From the NCBI GenBank assembly GCA_022592445.1, contig JABYQR010000015.1, forward strand, positions 216,570 through 280,569: a DNA stretch of 64,000 nt, written 5' to 3'. Below the pieces are notes generated by a model that was given only the letters and a program-made list of their open reading frames with translations, made no database searches and was not told the origin of the DNA. Positions 43,621 to 55,137 of this stretch are shown here, in pieces (position 1 is the stretch's first letter; each line of letters opens with the position of its first letter). The DNA comes from Cytidiella melzeri. Its lineage: Eukaryota; Basidiomycota; Agaricomycetes; Polyporales; Irpicaceae. The position numbers and the translations under genes were made by a program.

Positions 43621-44136
43621 TGAGACGGAGCTGAAAAGCCATTAACCTGCCTATCTAATTCTTCACTGCTGGTTTGTGACTAGCTATCTCTTTACTGCGC
43701 AAGTGCAGTCCTGTATCGACCGCTGCCTGGTGGACGTTCTCGGCACATGCTGTTTGCTGCTGCCTGACATTTGGAACATTTATGTCAATCCTCCCGGCTG
43801 GCTTTTTGACCAAAGTTGCCCAAGATTGTCGGATGCCAACTGTCATACTGATATCCTATTCAACACCAAATACCTTGAGTCCTGTACTGTGTTGATATCT
43901 GAAATTACAGCTGATGGCACAGTTCAACACCGTATGACTCCGCTACAACATTCATACATCAACCTCCACCCCCGTACATACAGACATGTCCGAGGCACTG
44001 TTGCAGCTCAAACAAAGACTGTGTTGTTGAGTCAGATGTTGATAACCGTGCCCAACCGTCCTCCCCCTCCCCAATCATTGCCCACTGCAAACACGTCTAT
44101 TGCGGCCCTTTCCATTCCAGAGCAGTCGTCCAATGC

Positions 44137-45404
44137 AATGGACAGCTTCTCGTTGAACTGCGCGTACATTGAGAAGGCAGCTAAAAAGCGACACGCGTCA
44201 CTACTAGCATTGCCCTTGAAGCTGGCAGGTTTTTCTACAATCTTTTCCCGTGACCTATTGTTTATTGGTTGTTGCTGGTTCTGAACCAGTGCTGTGATAG
44301 CTTGTGTCAGCTGTTGCTGACCCAGGAGTAGTGCGTGCAGAAGCTGTTCTGCTGTGGGGGGCGGGGACAGCTCTTGTGTGGGGGCGGGAGTTGCTGCCCT
44401 GGAAGCATGCTGGGAGACATTGGTGGAATCCATGTGGTATTGTTCCTGTGTGAAGGTTCGATCGAAGTCTTCTTCAGGTTCAGGTAGTGGTGGGGGAGAT
44501 TCAAGAATGCAATCTTCCTGCCAGTGATGGATGGGTCAATACTGATTTGCGTAATGACCAGGATATTCTACTCTGTTGTATCGGTTGGGACACGGTGGTA
44601 CTTCACAAATCTGATGTCCTTCGTCTGGGTCGTAGATCTCGTCTCTGACAGTCTGGTTGTTGAAGGTGTGGGGATAGTTTTTGCAGGGAAGATGATCTCT
44701 GGACCAAATGCTACTATTGGGACTTTGGGAAGCCACACTGTATTCTATTTAGAACGAGATGAAGTACTTGTCCGCCCAAACTTTATCTAACCCTTTGAAC
44801 ACCTGCTCGTAGGTCCTCCTTAGACCCGTGAAACTGATTCCTCCAATTGCCTTTAATCCCCAATCCAGCAGTTGCCACTCACGATGAGTGATGACAAGGG
44901 CCTGGGCTGGTAATTCCTCTAGAAGCTTCTCTAGCTTCTGTTTCTCCTGCTCAAACTGACACTTTGTATCTTTGTGAAGCTGGTGGTATTTGTCAATGGT
45001 GGGGAGGATCGACAGACGTTGGAGGGTGGCGGTAAGCTTTGGAGTGAAGATACCTCGAAGGTCTTCAACAGTATGCTTGCGGAAGTCGATGAGAGTTGGC
45101 TTAGCTGCTATGAGGGCTGGACTAGGGTTGGTAGCGGGCCGGGCTGTGAAGCGTTCTGCTAGCGAGGGCTTCTTAGGAAGCTTTGCTAAGGCCTTGGCTC
45201 ATTCACGTGCGGTACAGGCAGCGAACTCTTTGGACTCAGCACGGAGTTTCTCAAACTCCTCTGCTGTAGGGAATCTGTGTGTGAGGGCGGAACCCTTGGG
45301 TTTACGGCAACCAACGTAGAAGGCCATAGCCTTAAGCTCTTTCTCCGTATACTTGTGACTTTTGCCGCGTGCATGCTCTGCGTCAAGCTGATCAAACATG
45401 GCAT
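44137..45404 (-). pseudogene. Gypsy gag region, broken
   Basis: Minus-strand pieces: MFDQLDAEHARGKSHKYTEK, a stop after CTARE, then a long charged coiled segment (KCQFEQEKQKLEKLLEELPA), an acidic segment (DEIYDPDEGHQICEVPPCPN), and MDSTNVSQHASRAATPAPTQ followed by the Gag-like SFKGNASSDACRFLAAFSMY. At least one stop and frame changes interrupt it. Its role was assembly of the element particle. The sequence ends near 44137 in mid-domain. Confidence 0.65.
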
Positions 45405-45679
45405 GGGGTAAGGCGCGATGGATATGGACTTCTCAACGTGCTTGGTTCAGATCCTTGTGCAAATGATCTGGACGAGCGGTGAAACAGGAGTGGGATTCTG
45501 TCGGCACTAAGAATCAACCACGGAAAGTGAACGAGTTAGCGATCAAGCACGTCAAGACAGACGGCGATGGCTTACTCTCAAACGTAGGGGGGGATAAACT
45601 TTTTGAAACTGGGGGGACAGGAAGACTTGATCCAAGCTAAGGGCAGTTGTGCCGGTAGCTGTGTGGTATCTTGACCTAA

Positions 45680-46450
45680 TTTTGCGGAGCAACTGCTGTT
45701 ATACTGATAACCCTAAACAAGGGTGGAGAAGAGGAGGAGTGGAAGTGGAAGTGGATCTCCAACGACGACAACGGGGTCAAAGTCAATGATAAGCAGGCAA
45801 GCAGGCTCAGAGGCCGGATACTGGCAGTGCAAATGACGAAGTTTAATATCCAGCTTATACTAGGTTACATTGAGTAACTCACCTGGCAGTGCAAATGACG
45901 AAGAGGTCAAGATGCAGAACCAGGGAGGGTAAGGGGTACTATATATACTGTGTCTGGGTGGTCTGTGCACCCGTTCCCACACTAGGGACTGGAGTAACTG
46001 TGGGGCTGGAGTAACAATAGAACAATAAGGGACCAGGGTAACTGTCAAGGACCAGGGTACAGAGAACAATAGAGCTAGAACAATAGAACAATAGAACAAT
46101 ATAATCAGGAACAATAGAACAATAGGAGCTGGGGGAATCCCTAACAATAGACAAAAGACAATAGACAGAAGACAATAGGACAATAAGAACTGGGGGAATC
46201 CCTGGGGAATCCCTATCAATGGAAGTTGAACAATAGAACAATAGCCTAGGTTGATCTGGAACCGCTCCAGATTGAGTCTAGAGTTTGGGTCTGGACTATT
46301 GATAAATAAGGCAGGATGTCACGTGACCCGGGTTAGGGTTAGGTCCGGTAACGCTCCTAGCCGGAAAATAAGCACTCTAGATAGGTTCCTAAGGCTTTAA
46401 ACTTGTGACATTGTTGGAAAAATCCGGTCTCTGTTGGACTATCCATGTCA
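45680..46450 (-). repeat. X-family 5' LTR, inverted
   Basis: On the minus strand it starts TGACATGGATAG at 46450. About eleven AACAAT (ATTGTT complement) motifs lie between 46010 and 46235. TATA complement near 45945. Candidate leader intron at 45821-45892 with the TGGCAGTGCAAATGACGAAG repeat at both borders. The terminal bases at 45680 have decayed (TTTTGCGG). Confidence 0.85.
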
Positions 46451-46455
46451 GAGTC

Positions 46456-49400
46456 GAGCAATCCCAATGAAGAAAATATATGATGTTCTTCCCCCAAGAC
46501 GTGAAGACTGGGATGATGTGTTGGCTATACTGTTCATTGGCCTTCGCCCCCCCCCACTTCAAAGGGGTACCAAAGAACTCCACTCCTAGTACGTCACAAC
46601 CGTGTGGCAGAGGCGTTGGAGTGGTTGAAGCTCAATCACACAGATTATGCAGACTTACATATATCATACAGTAACCTAAATGATTATCCAGAAGATCAGC
46701 CTCCGGTTTATGTTGACTACCACCAAGAATCTGAGTACAACAATCCTGAAGCTGCAGCAGTCAATAGCAACATTAACACTGAATCCACTGAGAATGGTCA
46801 ATTGCCTTTCATTGTACATGGTTTAACTGGTGACCAATTGTCTCAGATGTGGAAAGGTGATCCTGCTACCATACGTCTCGAGGCTATGAAACACTTTGCT
46901 AAAGGAGGCAAAGTTTTAGGTATTGGTAAATCAGACCAGATGGAAAGTTTGTGGAACAATTCCTGTCTATATCCCTTGATGTTCCTGTGGTTGTTTCCGT
47001 ATGGTTATGGTGGATTAGACAACGAGCATATACAAGTAAAACTTAGTGATGCTATACAAAAGAAAAATTGGCTTATGTACTATGACAAGCGGTTCCAACT
47101 CGATGAATAATTCTCTTTGGTTGCATTCAACCATCAGCAAATCAAAAATAGCAGTGACGGTGGACACTTGTTATCAATGAAGAAAAACTTTCAAGATGTG
47201 GCATCCCGTCTTCCTTCCATAAAGATGAGCACGTTAGATAGCTTGATATCTCAGGCAAAGGAGGGCCACACAACTCCTCAGACAGAGGATGAAAAAGCGA
47301 GTTTCCGGCTATTAGGAGATATAGACTATGTAGCCACTCGTGTGGATGGATCTGTTACAAACCGGAGACAGATGCGGAACAAAATATGGTCTCTAACATA
47401 TTGTCTTGGAGCACCTACTCGGTTTATCACATTTGCACCGGCTGATGTCAAACATCCCATTGCACTGTACTATGCAGGTATGAAACAAGACTTTTATCCA
47501 CAAATATCTGATCCAAACAAAAGACTTTTGTTGATCGCAAATAACCCAGTATCTGGTGCACAGCTCTTTAAATTTATGGTAGACATGTTCATCAAGCATG
47601 TACTGGGTTGTATAAATAATCATAAAGAATTCTATGGAAAGACATCAGGGTATTATGGTACAGTTGAACAGCAAGGACAACTAACATTGCATATGCACAT
47701 GCTTATATGGCTCAAGCACAGTTTATCTCCACAAGAGATACGTGATAGAATAATGGATAATCAATCAGACTTCCAAAGACATATGGTGGAATACCTTGAA
47801 GCTACACATGCAGGTGAGTTTTACAACTCAACCATGGACGAAATGCATGACAAGTTGGTAAAACAATCAGCCGAACAGCCTGACCGTGTTGCTCCTACTT
47901 TGTCACTTCTTGAAGCACCTGTTCCATATTGCTCGAAGCAATGTCTTCATTGTACTCAGTGTTCAGAGGCCGGAAAATGGTGGAATGATTATCAATGTAC
48001 TGCCAATGAGATCATATACTTATCAAACATACATAAATGCCATGAGGGATGTACCACCAAATCACATCCAAATTGTAAGTCAAGAATCCCTCGTTCTGTT
48101 TATGCCCAAACATCACTTGGCCCAGAGACTGGGACACTCAACATGAAAAAGGGAGAGGCATGGCTGAATACATTTACTCCTACGGTTTCTGACTGGCTAC
48201 GGTGTAATACAGATGTCACCAGCTTGCAATCTGGAACAGCAATCAAGTCTGTCATTGCATACGTTACTGAGTACATTACAAAATCCCCATTGAAAACACA
48301 TGTAATGTTTGATGCGGTGAAGACAGTATTTACACAACAGGCAGAGGCTAACAATGATGTCAATGAAGACAGACTAAATAAAACATGTTCTTTAATTACA
48401 AAAACTGGCAACGCACTGACTTCGCAGAGTGAGATTGGGTTGCCAACGGCCTTCATGTATCTTCTTGAACATTCAGATCATTATACAGATCATAAGTTTC
48501 AAAGGTTTTTATGGAGATGTTATGTTCATGAAGTGCGTGATGTACATGAGCATATTGCTGGTGAAAACGCTGGTCAATCCTCGGCAGTAGCTGACAGTAC
48601 ACTAGTTACAATTGAAACTTCACAGAACACAGACGTTAAGCTTGCAATTGGCAAAAATGTACGCGGCATAGTAGGCTTATCCCCAGTTCACAACTATATG
48701 TATCATCCAGAGAAATATCATGATATATCACTGTATGATTGGATACGTCTGTCAAAGAAAACACCTAGAAAACCAGTCAAAAAAACAAAAACAAAGGTTC
48801 CAGCTGGAGAATGGCTTGTAGAATCAATCATTACCCATAAGTGGATCAAAGATGTATCAAATGGACAGGAACGGGTTATATTCAACCTCGAGTGGGAAGA
48901 AGGTGATACTACCTGGGAGTCACTTCAGAACTGTACACATCTACAGGCTTTAGATGAATGTTACCTTAAAATGAATGTAGCGCACTGGCAACAGCTTCCT
49001 ATTATTGAGAATGACAACCTTGATAGCAACAGTGACAGAGACAACAACAATGATTACAATTCAGAGGACACTTCAGCTGACAATTATGCTGAGGAAGAAT
49101 GTGATGATTTCAATGATGAAGATCTCACATCAGATTCCGATACACTAGTAAACAGTTCGGGTGTTGATCAGTCTGAACCTGTTCATTTGTTCCTTCAATG
49201 GACAAAAATATCAAAGAAAGTCGGAATAAGGATTATCATCGACAAGCCATGTTTTTGCAAGACCACCCACAGTGTGAAACACATCAAGTGCGAATGTTAG
49301 AAGGGCATCATGCTAAGATCTCTGACTTTGTAGGTGGTATCCTACCGCGAGAAGATAAAGGAAATCGAGAAGACTACTGTATGACTATGCTGACACTTTT

Positions 49401-49467
49401 CAAACCATGGCACTCAGGTTTAGAGTTAAAGTCAAAAGACTTCACTTGGAGCGATGTGTTCAACAAC
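46456..49467 (+). pseudogene. Helitron Rep (HUH nuclease) with C-terminal chromodomain
   Basis: The N-terminus reads IYDVLPPRREDWDDVLAI. A run of nine C (46557-46565) breaks the frame before VAEALEWLKLNHTDYADLHI. One in-frame TAA at 47108-47110 separates this from the long frame 47117-49300. The Rep nuclease has the HUH motif HMHML (His 192 and 194 of the 47117 frame) and the two catalytic tyrosines in AYVTEYITK (Tyr 382 and 386). Residues about 565-618 form a chromodomain-like unit (EWLVESIITHKWI, then FNLEWEEGDTTWESLQN). An acidic Asn/Asp tail follows. A frameshift at about 49230 leads to the pre-helicase motif YCMTMLTLFKPWHSG, ending at the LTR insertion. Confidence 0.88.
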
Positions 49468-50207
49468 TGACATGGATAGTCCAACAGAGACCGGATTTTT
49501 CCAACAATGTCACCAGTTTACAGCCTTAGGCGCCTATCTAGAGCGCTTATTTTCCGGCTAGGAATGTTACCGGACCTAACCCTAACCCGGGTCACGTGAC
49601 ATCCTGCCTTATTTATCAATAGTCCAGACCCAAACCCTAGACTCAGTCTGGAGCGGTTCCAGATCAAACCTAGGCTATTGTTCTATTGTTCCTTTTCCAT
49701 TGATGGGGATTCCCCAGGGATTCCCCCAGGTCTTATTGTTCTATTGTTCTTATCCTATTGTTCTATTGTTGTATTGTTCTAACTCTATTGTTCTACGTAC
49801 CCTGGTCCTTGACAGTTACTCAGGGCCTTGACAGTTACTCCGGTTCTTGACAGTTACCCGGGTTCATTATTGTTCTATTGTTACTCCAGTCCCACAGTTA
49901 CTCCAGTCCCTAGTGTGGGAACTGGTGCACAGACCATCCAGACACAGTATATATAGTACCCCTTACCCTCCCTGGTTCTGCATCTTGACCTCTTCGTCAT
50001 TTGCACTGCCAGGTGAGTTACTCAATGTAACCTAGTATAAACATGATATTAACTTCGTCATTTGCACTGCCAGTATCCGGCCTCAGTGCCTGCTTGCCTG
50101 CTCATCATCGACTTTGACCTCGTTGTCGTCGTTGGAGATCCACCCCCTTCCTCTCTATTTCACTCCCTTTCTAGGGTTATCAGCATAGCAGCAGTCGCTC
50201 CGCGACA
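49468..50207 (+). mobile_element. Solo LTR, family X copy 2, TSD ACAAC
   Basis: TGACATGGATAG...CTCCGCGACA, 740 bp, bordered by ACAAC at 49463-49467 and 50208-50212. Without it the Helitron frame reads SDVFNNYKFPQQ. About ten ATTGTT motifs lie at 49675-49885. TATA box 49948-49955. Candidate intron 50013-50073 with the repeated border CGTCATTTGCACTGCCAG. Confidence 0.92.
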
Positions 50208-50212
50208 ACAAC

Positions 50213-52517
50213 TACAAATTTCCCCAGCAATAAACATGTATTATGAGTAATTTCAATCTGCGATATGAATGTTATGATGCCAGAGATGATTTTGCAGCAC
50301 AACAAAAAACTAACAATCTAGATGTTGTTTCTATGCCATCATAATTTGGTAATGACATGCTAGACGAGATTGAAGAAGAATTCGATGGTATACTTGATTC
50401 AGAACAATGTGGTTTTGATGAGCATAATGTAACAGACATAGGACCTATTGACAGATCAACAATATTACAGCTAGAACGTACAATGGATACTGAAGACATG
50501 CTCAAAAGGAATGGGTTGTTGAATGCAGATGACCACTCAGTTGATATTCAATGTCTACCAACAGTAGATGATGCAACACCTAGCTGTTATCATTGGCAAA
50601 AAATATTTAACAAGACCAAAGATGAAATTTTGAGCAATCGACAAGGGCAGGTAGCTGCATCAAAGGCACTCAAAAAGCACAACCATTCTATTGATCTTGT
50701 AGAAGTCATTGATATCTCATATTATGACAAGACATTTGAAGCAGCATCTAAGGAAGATTGCTCCCTTATCAATGATATTATAAGTAGCTATACATTGAAC
50801 ACTGAACAGGCCAGGGCTTTCAAAATCATAGCAAATCACTCAACACTTTAAAACCCATCTCAGCTGAAGATGTATCTGGGTGGAATGGCTGGTACAGAAA
50901 ATTCTCAAGTTATTAAATCATTGATACATTTTTATACCCGTTGTAATGAAGCTTCTTGTTTCCTTTGTATGGCACCTACTATATCAGCTGCATGCTGATT
51001 GGTGGTTCTACTTATCATTCTATACTGGGTATCAACCCTTATCATGAAAAAACTGAACAACTAGGTGCTCTAAGTGAAGTTAAAAGTAATTTGCAGTATG
51101 TAGGCTACATATTCATGGATGAGATATCAATGATTGATTGTTTAAACTTATACAATATTAGCAGACAAATATGTATGGCCTTGGACAATGAGACTGAACC
51201 ATTTGGAGGGAAACATGTCATCTTTGCGGGAGACTTTGCACAGCTTCCCCCAGTATCAACAGGAAACACCCTCTATTCAATTACTGTTCAGTCTGTTATC
51301 CATACAACACAGTCTCATAAGGATCAACAAGCTGCTTTAGGTAAAGCAATATGGCATCAATTTACCACTGTGGTCATCTTACGCACCAACATGAGACAAA
51401 ATTCACAGACAGATGAAGATGCACAATTCCGCACTTTGCTAGAAAACGTAAGGTACAAGTCTTGTACCAATGAAGATATTACTTTTCTGCAACTAGAATA
51501 GCTGGTATTTCAAAAAATCGACCAAAGTGGTCAAATACTGTGTTCTGTAACGTGTCAACTATAACATCTTACAATGCAAGTAGAGATAAATTCAATGACA
51601 GAGGCACAGAACAATTCTTGCAAGAGGCCCATCAAACTCTGAGTTATTTTGACTCTGTAGATCGTTATAGCTCCAACAATGATGAGACAAAGCTTTCCAC
51701 AAAGATCCGTAAAACAAAATCAGATCCATCACTGAATACTGACCGCCTTTGTCCACATGATCAAGCTGTGTTTTGGTCATTGCCTCCAAGCAATACTGGA
51801 AACCATCCTGGCAAATTAGGTATTTGTATAGGAATGCCTATTATGATTTAGAAGAACAAAGCAACAGAGTGTGGTGTGACTAATGGAGCAGAAGGTGTTG
51901 TAGTTGGGTGGAAATCTCAGCCTATAGATGCAAATCACAGCACATTAGATGTGTTGTTTGTAAAGCTAACTTCACCACCAATACTAATCAAACTAGATGG
52001 ATTGGAACCTGATGTGGTGTCTGTCACAGCAGAACCTATAAATGTGATTTGTAAGCTTCCTGATGGCATGCGAAGAACGATAAACCGCGTACAAGTGCCA
52101 GTAATAGTAATTTTTGGCATGACGGACTATGCATCCCAAGGTCGGACAAGGAAGTACAATGTTGTTGACATACACAATTGTCACAGTCACCAGTCTATAT
52201 ATACTTTCTTATCAAGAGGTTCAACATATCAGGGTACTCTTATTGCTCAAGATTTCTCACATAAACACATGACTGGGGGATTGTCTGGATATTTGAGACA
52301 GGAGTTCCGAGAGTTAGAATTGCTAGATGAGATTACAAGATTGTGTTTCGAAAAGAAATTACCCAAGGGTGTAGGCGGTACAACACGGAACCATGTAATA
52401 TCATCATATAGATATGCAAGAGGAAGTGACTATGTTCCTAGAACAATGCCTAGTCCGTTACAATGGGATTCAATTAACACGTATAATATCGGTGATCCAT
52501 TCCAAGAAGCAGAATGA
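50213..52517 (+). pseudogene. Helitron Pif1-type helicase, inactivated
   Basis: Starts with the linker MSNFNLRYECYDARDDFAAQ and an acidic region, then YTLNTEQARAFKIIANHS. The P-loop region reads GGMAGTENSQV where GGxGTGKS is expected, so the Lys and the glycines of Walker A are lost. Walker B is YIFMDEISMID, followed by HVIFAGDFAQLPPVSTGNT. Stops or frame changes lie near 50343, 50849-50960, 51499 and 51849. The C-terminal part 51876-52517 has FGMTDYASQGRTRKYNVVDI and TFLSRGSTYQGT, typical of the last helicase motifs. In the intact protein this would unwind DNA during rolling-circle transposition. Confidence 0.88.
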
Positions 52518-52597
52518 CAAGTACTTGACAAAAAGAAAAGACTGACAAAACAATCTACATCTAAACCTGAAACTAGCAAGAGGAGACCGTATACAGC

Positions 52598-53226
52598 TTG
52601 CATTTTATTGTAAAGATCCAAGTGTGTTCTCAATCAGTACAACAGGCAATGATGTTAGAGAATTATGTGAATTTCTTCTAAAAGCTGATGTTAGCCATAT
52701 TGTCAAAACTGTGTACTGCGTTGTATGTCAAAATGAAAAATCTTCTAGATTATTTTCCAACTATCTAATGTGGCGATGTACAAAGTCTGCATGGAGAAAT
52801 AAAGCAAAATGAGCAGGAAGGTGTAATGCTCAAACTACATCTGCATGGATGACAGCTCTATTGAGAACAAAGTCTAGAAAGAAATGCAGTGACTGTCACA
52901 GCGTAATGGAGAATATATACAAATTTGATCATGCACCACCCTTCATTGCAATTTGTATAGAGGAAGAACTGGTTGTCAGGTTCCAACATGTTATTAATGT
53001 TAGTGGATACAACTACAGACTGCGTGGCATCATTTACTATGGAAATAATCACTACACATCTTGTATAGTCAGTGATAACGGAGATCTGTGGTTCCACAAT
53101 GGCATAAGTACAGGTAGACATAGTGAATATGATGGAAACATGAATGGTGTAAACTGCAACATGTTGGCAACAGCAAAACACGGTCGGACCAGTACTGTAG
53201 CAATTTATACATGTTGTGATGTTTAA
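52598..53226 (+). pseudogene. Helitron C-terminal Cys-rich, ubiquitin-peptidase-like tail
   Basis: The segment holds CxxC pairs (YCVVCQ, KCSDCHS) and a His-box-like stretch, RLRGIIYYGNNHYTSCIVSD, followed by GDLWFHNGIS. This is reminiscent of the C-terminal half of USP/C19 cysteine peptidases (Tyr-Leu..., His-Tyr, Trp...Asp/Asn-Gly). A stop at 52810-52812 divides it. The same tail is kept in the fragment at 14958-15198. I could not identify a catalytic Cys box, so the peptidase reading is tentative; other Helitrons are known to carry cysteine-protease domains. Confidence 0.5.
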
Positions 53227-53298
53227 GATACCTGCGCAATAATGACATTTAATTTATTGATATCTATGATATTGTGAGACATGTATAACCTGCATTAT

Positions 53299-54056
53299 TG
53301 TTGTGGATGGCCCGACTAGCCAATAATTTTCGCAATTTACCTCTTGTTTTTATCTGTAAAACTCCGGGCTGTAACCCAATTACAACCTTTCCTGCATAAA
53401 CTCCTCTGCACGTCTATTAAGCGCCCGTATCACGTGGCTTAGATGCTCCACACGGTCACATTACTTGCTACTACATCACACTGGCATGTGACTTAGCTTA
53501 AGTAAGACCACATGGCTACAAGCACATGGCTCAGCCCATAGCTAGGGTTTGACGTCATAGATACTGTCCACATGGGCTCCTTATTGTTCTTTCCTTATTG
53601 TTCTCTTTATGGAAGGATGTTCTCACAGGTGTGGGAATGGAATACAATAGTTGGTCTCCTTTTAGATAGATTCTCTCATGAGTAGAGTTCTTGGCAGAGT
53701 CCGAACAATAGCTATTGTTTTCCTTTAGGTAGTTTTTTTGTTCTTCGTTCACACGGCTTCTTGCAAAGCCTGCCCTCAACATGGTCTGTGCGCAGGTCCC
53801 TGAGGTCTATATATACTGCTGCATGTACGCTCCTAGCCCCCCATCTCGACCTCTTGGTCTTTACTGGGCTAGGTAAGCAAACCCCCTCTGTACTACATAG
53901 CTGGTAGTACCCCATACCAACTTGGTCTTTACTGGGCTAGACATCTGCATAAGGTTTATAGCTGGTGAGAGTATTGAGCTTCACGCCTACCACCACCACT
54001 TTGTTGTCATCCACTTTGTGTCCCTGTTTGTCACGTCGAGCCTTGTCTCTGTGTCA
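53299..54056 (+). mobile_element. Solo LTR, family G1, TSD ATTAT
   Basis: TGTTGTGGATGG...CTGTGTCA, 758 bp, flanked by ATTAT at 53294-53298 and 54057-54061. Collinear with 2180-2925. Candidate leader intron 53873-53940 with the CTTGGTCTTTACTGGGCTAG repeat at both borders. It sits in the 3' untranslated end of the Helitron; the related fragment at 15198-15270 shows the uninterrupted site. Confidence 0.92.
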
Positions 54057-54156
54057 ATTATATTGAATTATGATTTATTGATATATATGATATTGTGAGA
54101 AATTTATCAAGTCTTCAGGAATTGTACTTGCCACTTGCCGGCCCTGCTAACGATGG

Positions 54157-54740
54157 TTTAGATTTGTTGAGCCTCAGCAGTAAGTGCTAATGAGCACTGC
54201 AACTGATTGTTTCACAATGTTCCACAAACACTTGTTGCTCTCTGAGCAAGAGTTACCATCAGAACACAGCCTGTGGCATTTCCAATGAGGATGAGGCAGT
54301 TCAGACATCAACAGGACACATGTAACATGTTCTGATTATAACAGGACTTTTTGAATTCCTATATTCTTAGAGCATTATTTTTTTATTTCTTTCTACTTTT
54401 TTAAATCTTTTTTTATTTGTTGAGCCTCAGCAGTAAGTGCTAATGAGCACTACAGCTGCTTGTTGCATCAGGACTAAACACAACCCAAGATTGATCAAAA
54501 CATAGTAGCCACTTGCCTCCATTGGTGACTACCTTTATCAATGGAAGCTTGCTTTTTCCACAACCAAACTTATCAATTGTGATGCAGTTACTTTATCCAG
54601 ACTGAGATGCTTATGAGAGTTGTCTCAAATAGCAAATAAACTTACTAAAGTAGATATTCCTGACCAAATTGCTTGGAATGGACATTACCAAGGACATAAT
54701 TGTCTACTGAAGTTACAAAGCGCTTGTCCAAGTACATATC
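54157..54740 (+). repeat. Fragment of the 142-bp repeat and Helentron-like family
   Basis: Two occurrences of TTGTTGAGCCTCAGCAGTAA and segments matching 20970-21180 and 22180-22330 indicate a scrambled remnant. Confidence 0.55.
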
Positions 54741-55137
54741 TCTTGATTGCTGCCATTCAACACAGACTGTTATGTTACTAGTTCTGTTGATGCTCCAGTT
54801 TCAACCACAATTGGTTACAATAGCTTTGATTCTACCCTTAGCTTTCTCATGCCTGTGTTACTGCTCTTTTGGGTCCAACCCTGTCTATCTCCTGTTCCAG
54901 GTTCAACCTTTCATTCATTGTCTCCTCTTCATTGTTCATCTTCTCACTTTCCATTGTTCTTGCATCATCTCTCTCATAAATATTGGCTTGCCAAACAGTT
55001 GTTGTCTTCTGTCCATGTTTTTTACACTCATCTGGTTGGTTACCACTACACCAGACAGGTCCATCAGTAGGTAGTGAAACATATATAAATAGCTGCTAGA
55101 CGTTGGGCTGAACCCTCAGCCTAGATCTAATCACTTA
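54741..55137 (+). mobile_element. LTR-like promoter element Z, copy 2
   Basis: Matches 22760-23155 (GGGTCCAACCCTGTCT, TTGGCTTGCCAAA, ATATATAAATAGCTGCTAGAC with TATA near 55081). Cut at 55138 by a Helentron-like element. Confidence 0.5.

Larger units (their letters stand above)
38831..44130 (+). pseudogene. Multi-exon gene of unknown function, split by a copia element
   Basis: Exons with plausible borders follow. An acidic then basic stretch (DEDESEDNRKRKANTQD) is followed by an intron ending TTGCAG near 38991 and GGHYRIVLQTEVEKQIENNY. Later come a Pro-rich exon (PLPELPSILSPPPQQFRS, 39835-39890) and, after an intron ending CTCAG near 39979, 40000-40520 (LTKLVNDVLSSTQNQVHSIN to KYIHADLVNHT). 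The copia element at 40525-43620 lies at or next to a splice donor. Coding resumes at about 43685 (CIDRCLVDVLGTCCLLLPDI) and continues to about 44100, where gypsy sequence begins. I do not recognise the family. The 3' end is lost at the gypsy junction, so the gene is probably dead. Confidence 0.5.
44137..46450 (-). mobile_element. Ty3/gypsy element of family X: 5' LTR, leader and gag only
   Basis: The inverted X-family LTR at 45680-46450 is followed on the minus strand by a leader and a gag region that stops abruptly near 44137 against host-like sequence. The LTR's outer edge abuts Helitron coding sequence. The rest of the element (pol and 3' LTR) is absent, so a deletion joined gag to the gene at 38.8-44.1 kb. 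Confidence 0.75.
46451..54156 (+). mobile_element. Helitron, 5'-truncated, with two nested solo LTRs
   Basis: Order: Helitron N-terminal region, HUH Rep nuclease, chromodomain, Pif1 helicase, Cys-rich and peptidase-like tail, then a 3' end TACTTGCCACTTGCCGGCCC...CTAACGATGG followed by T near 54156. Solo LTRs interrupt it at 49468 and 53299; without them about 6.2 kb remains. The 5' end is cut at 46450 by the gypsy LTR. Stops, frameshifts and a ruined Walker A make this copy inactive, but the tail is shared with the many non-autonomous elements of the window, so a related active element once mobilised them. Confidence 0.9.

Noticed and set aside
40520..43625. A target-site duplication for the copia element
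   Set aside because: Outer flanks ACCTG and TGAGA do not match under any reasonable shift of the LTR ends.
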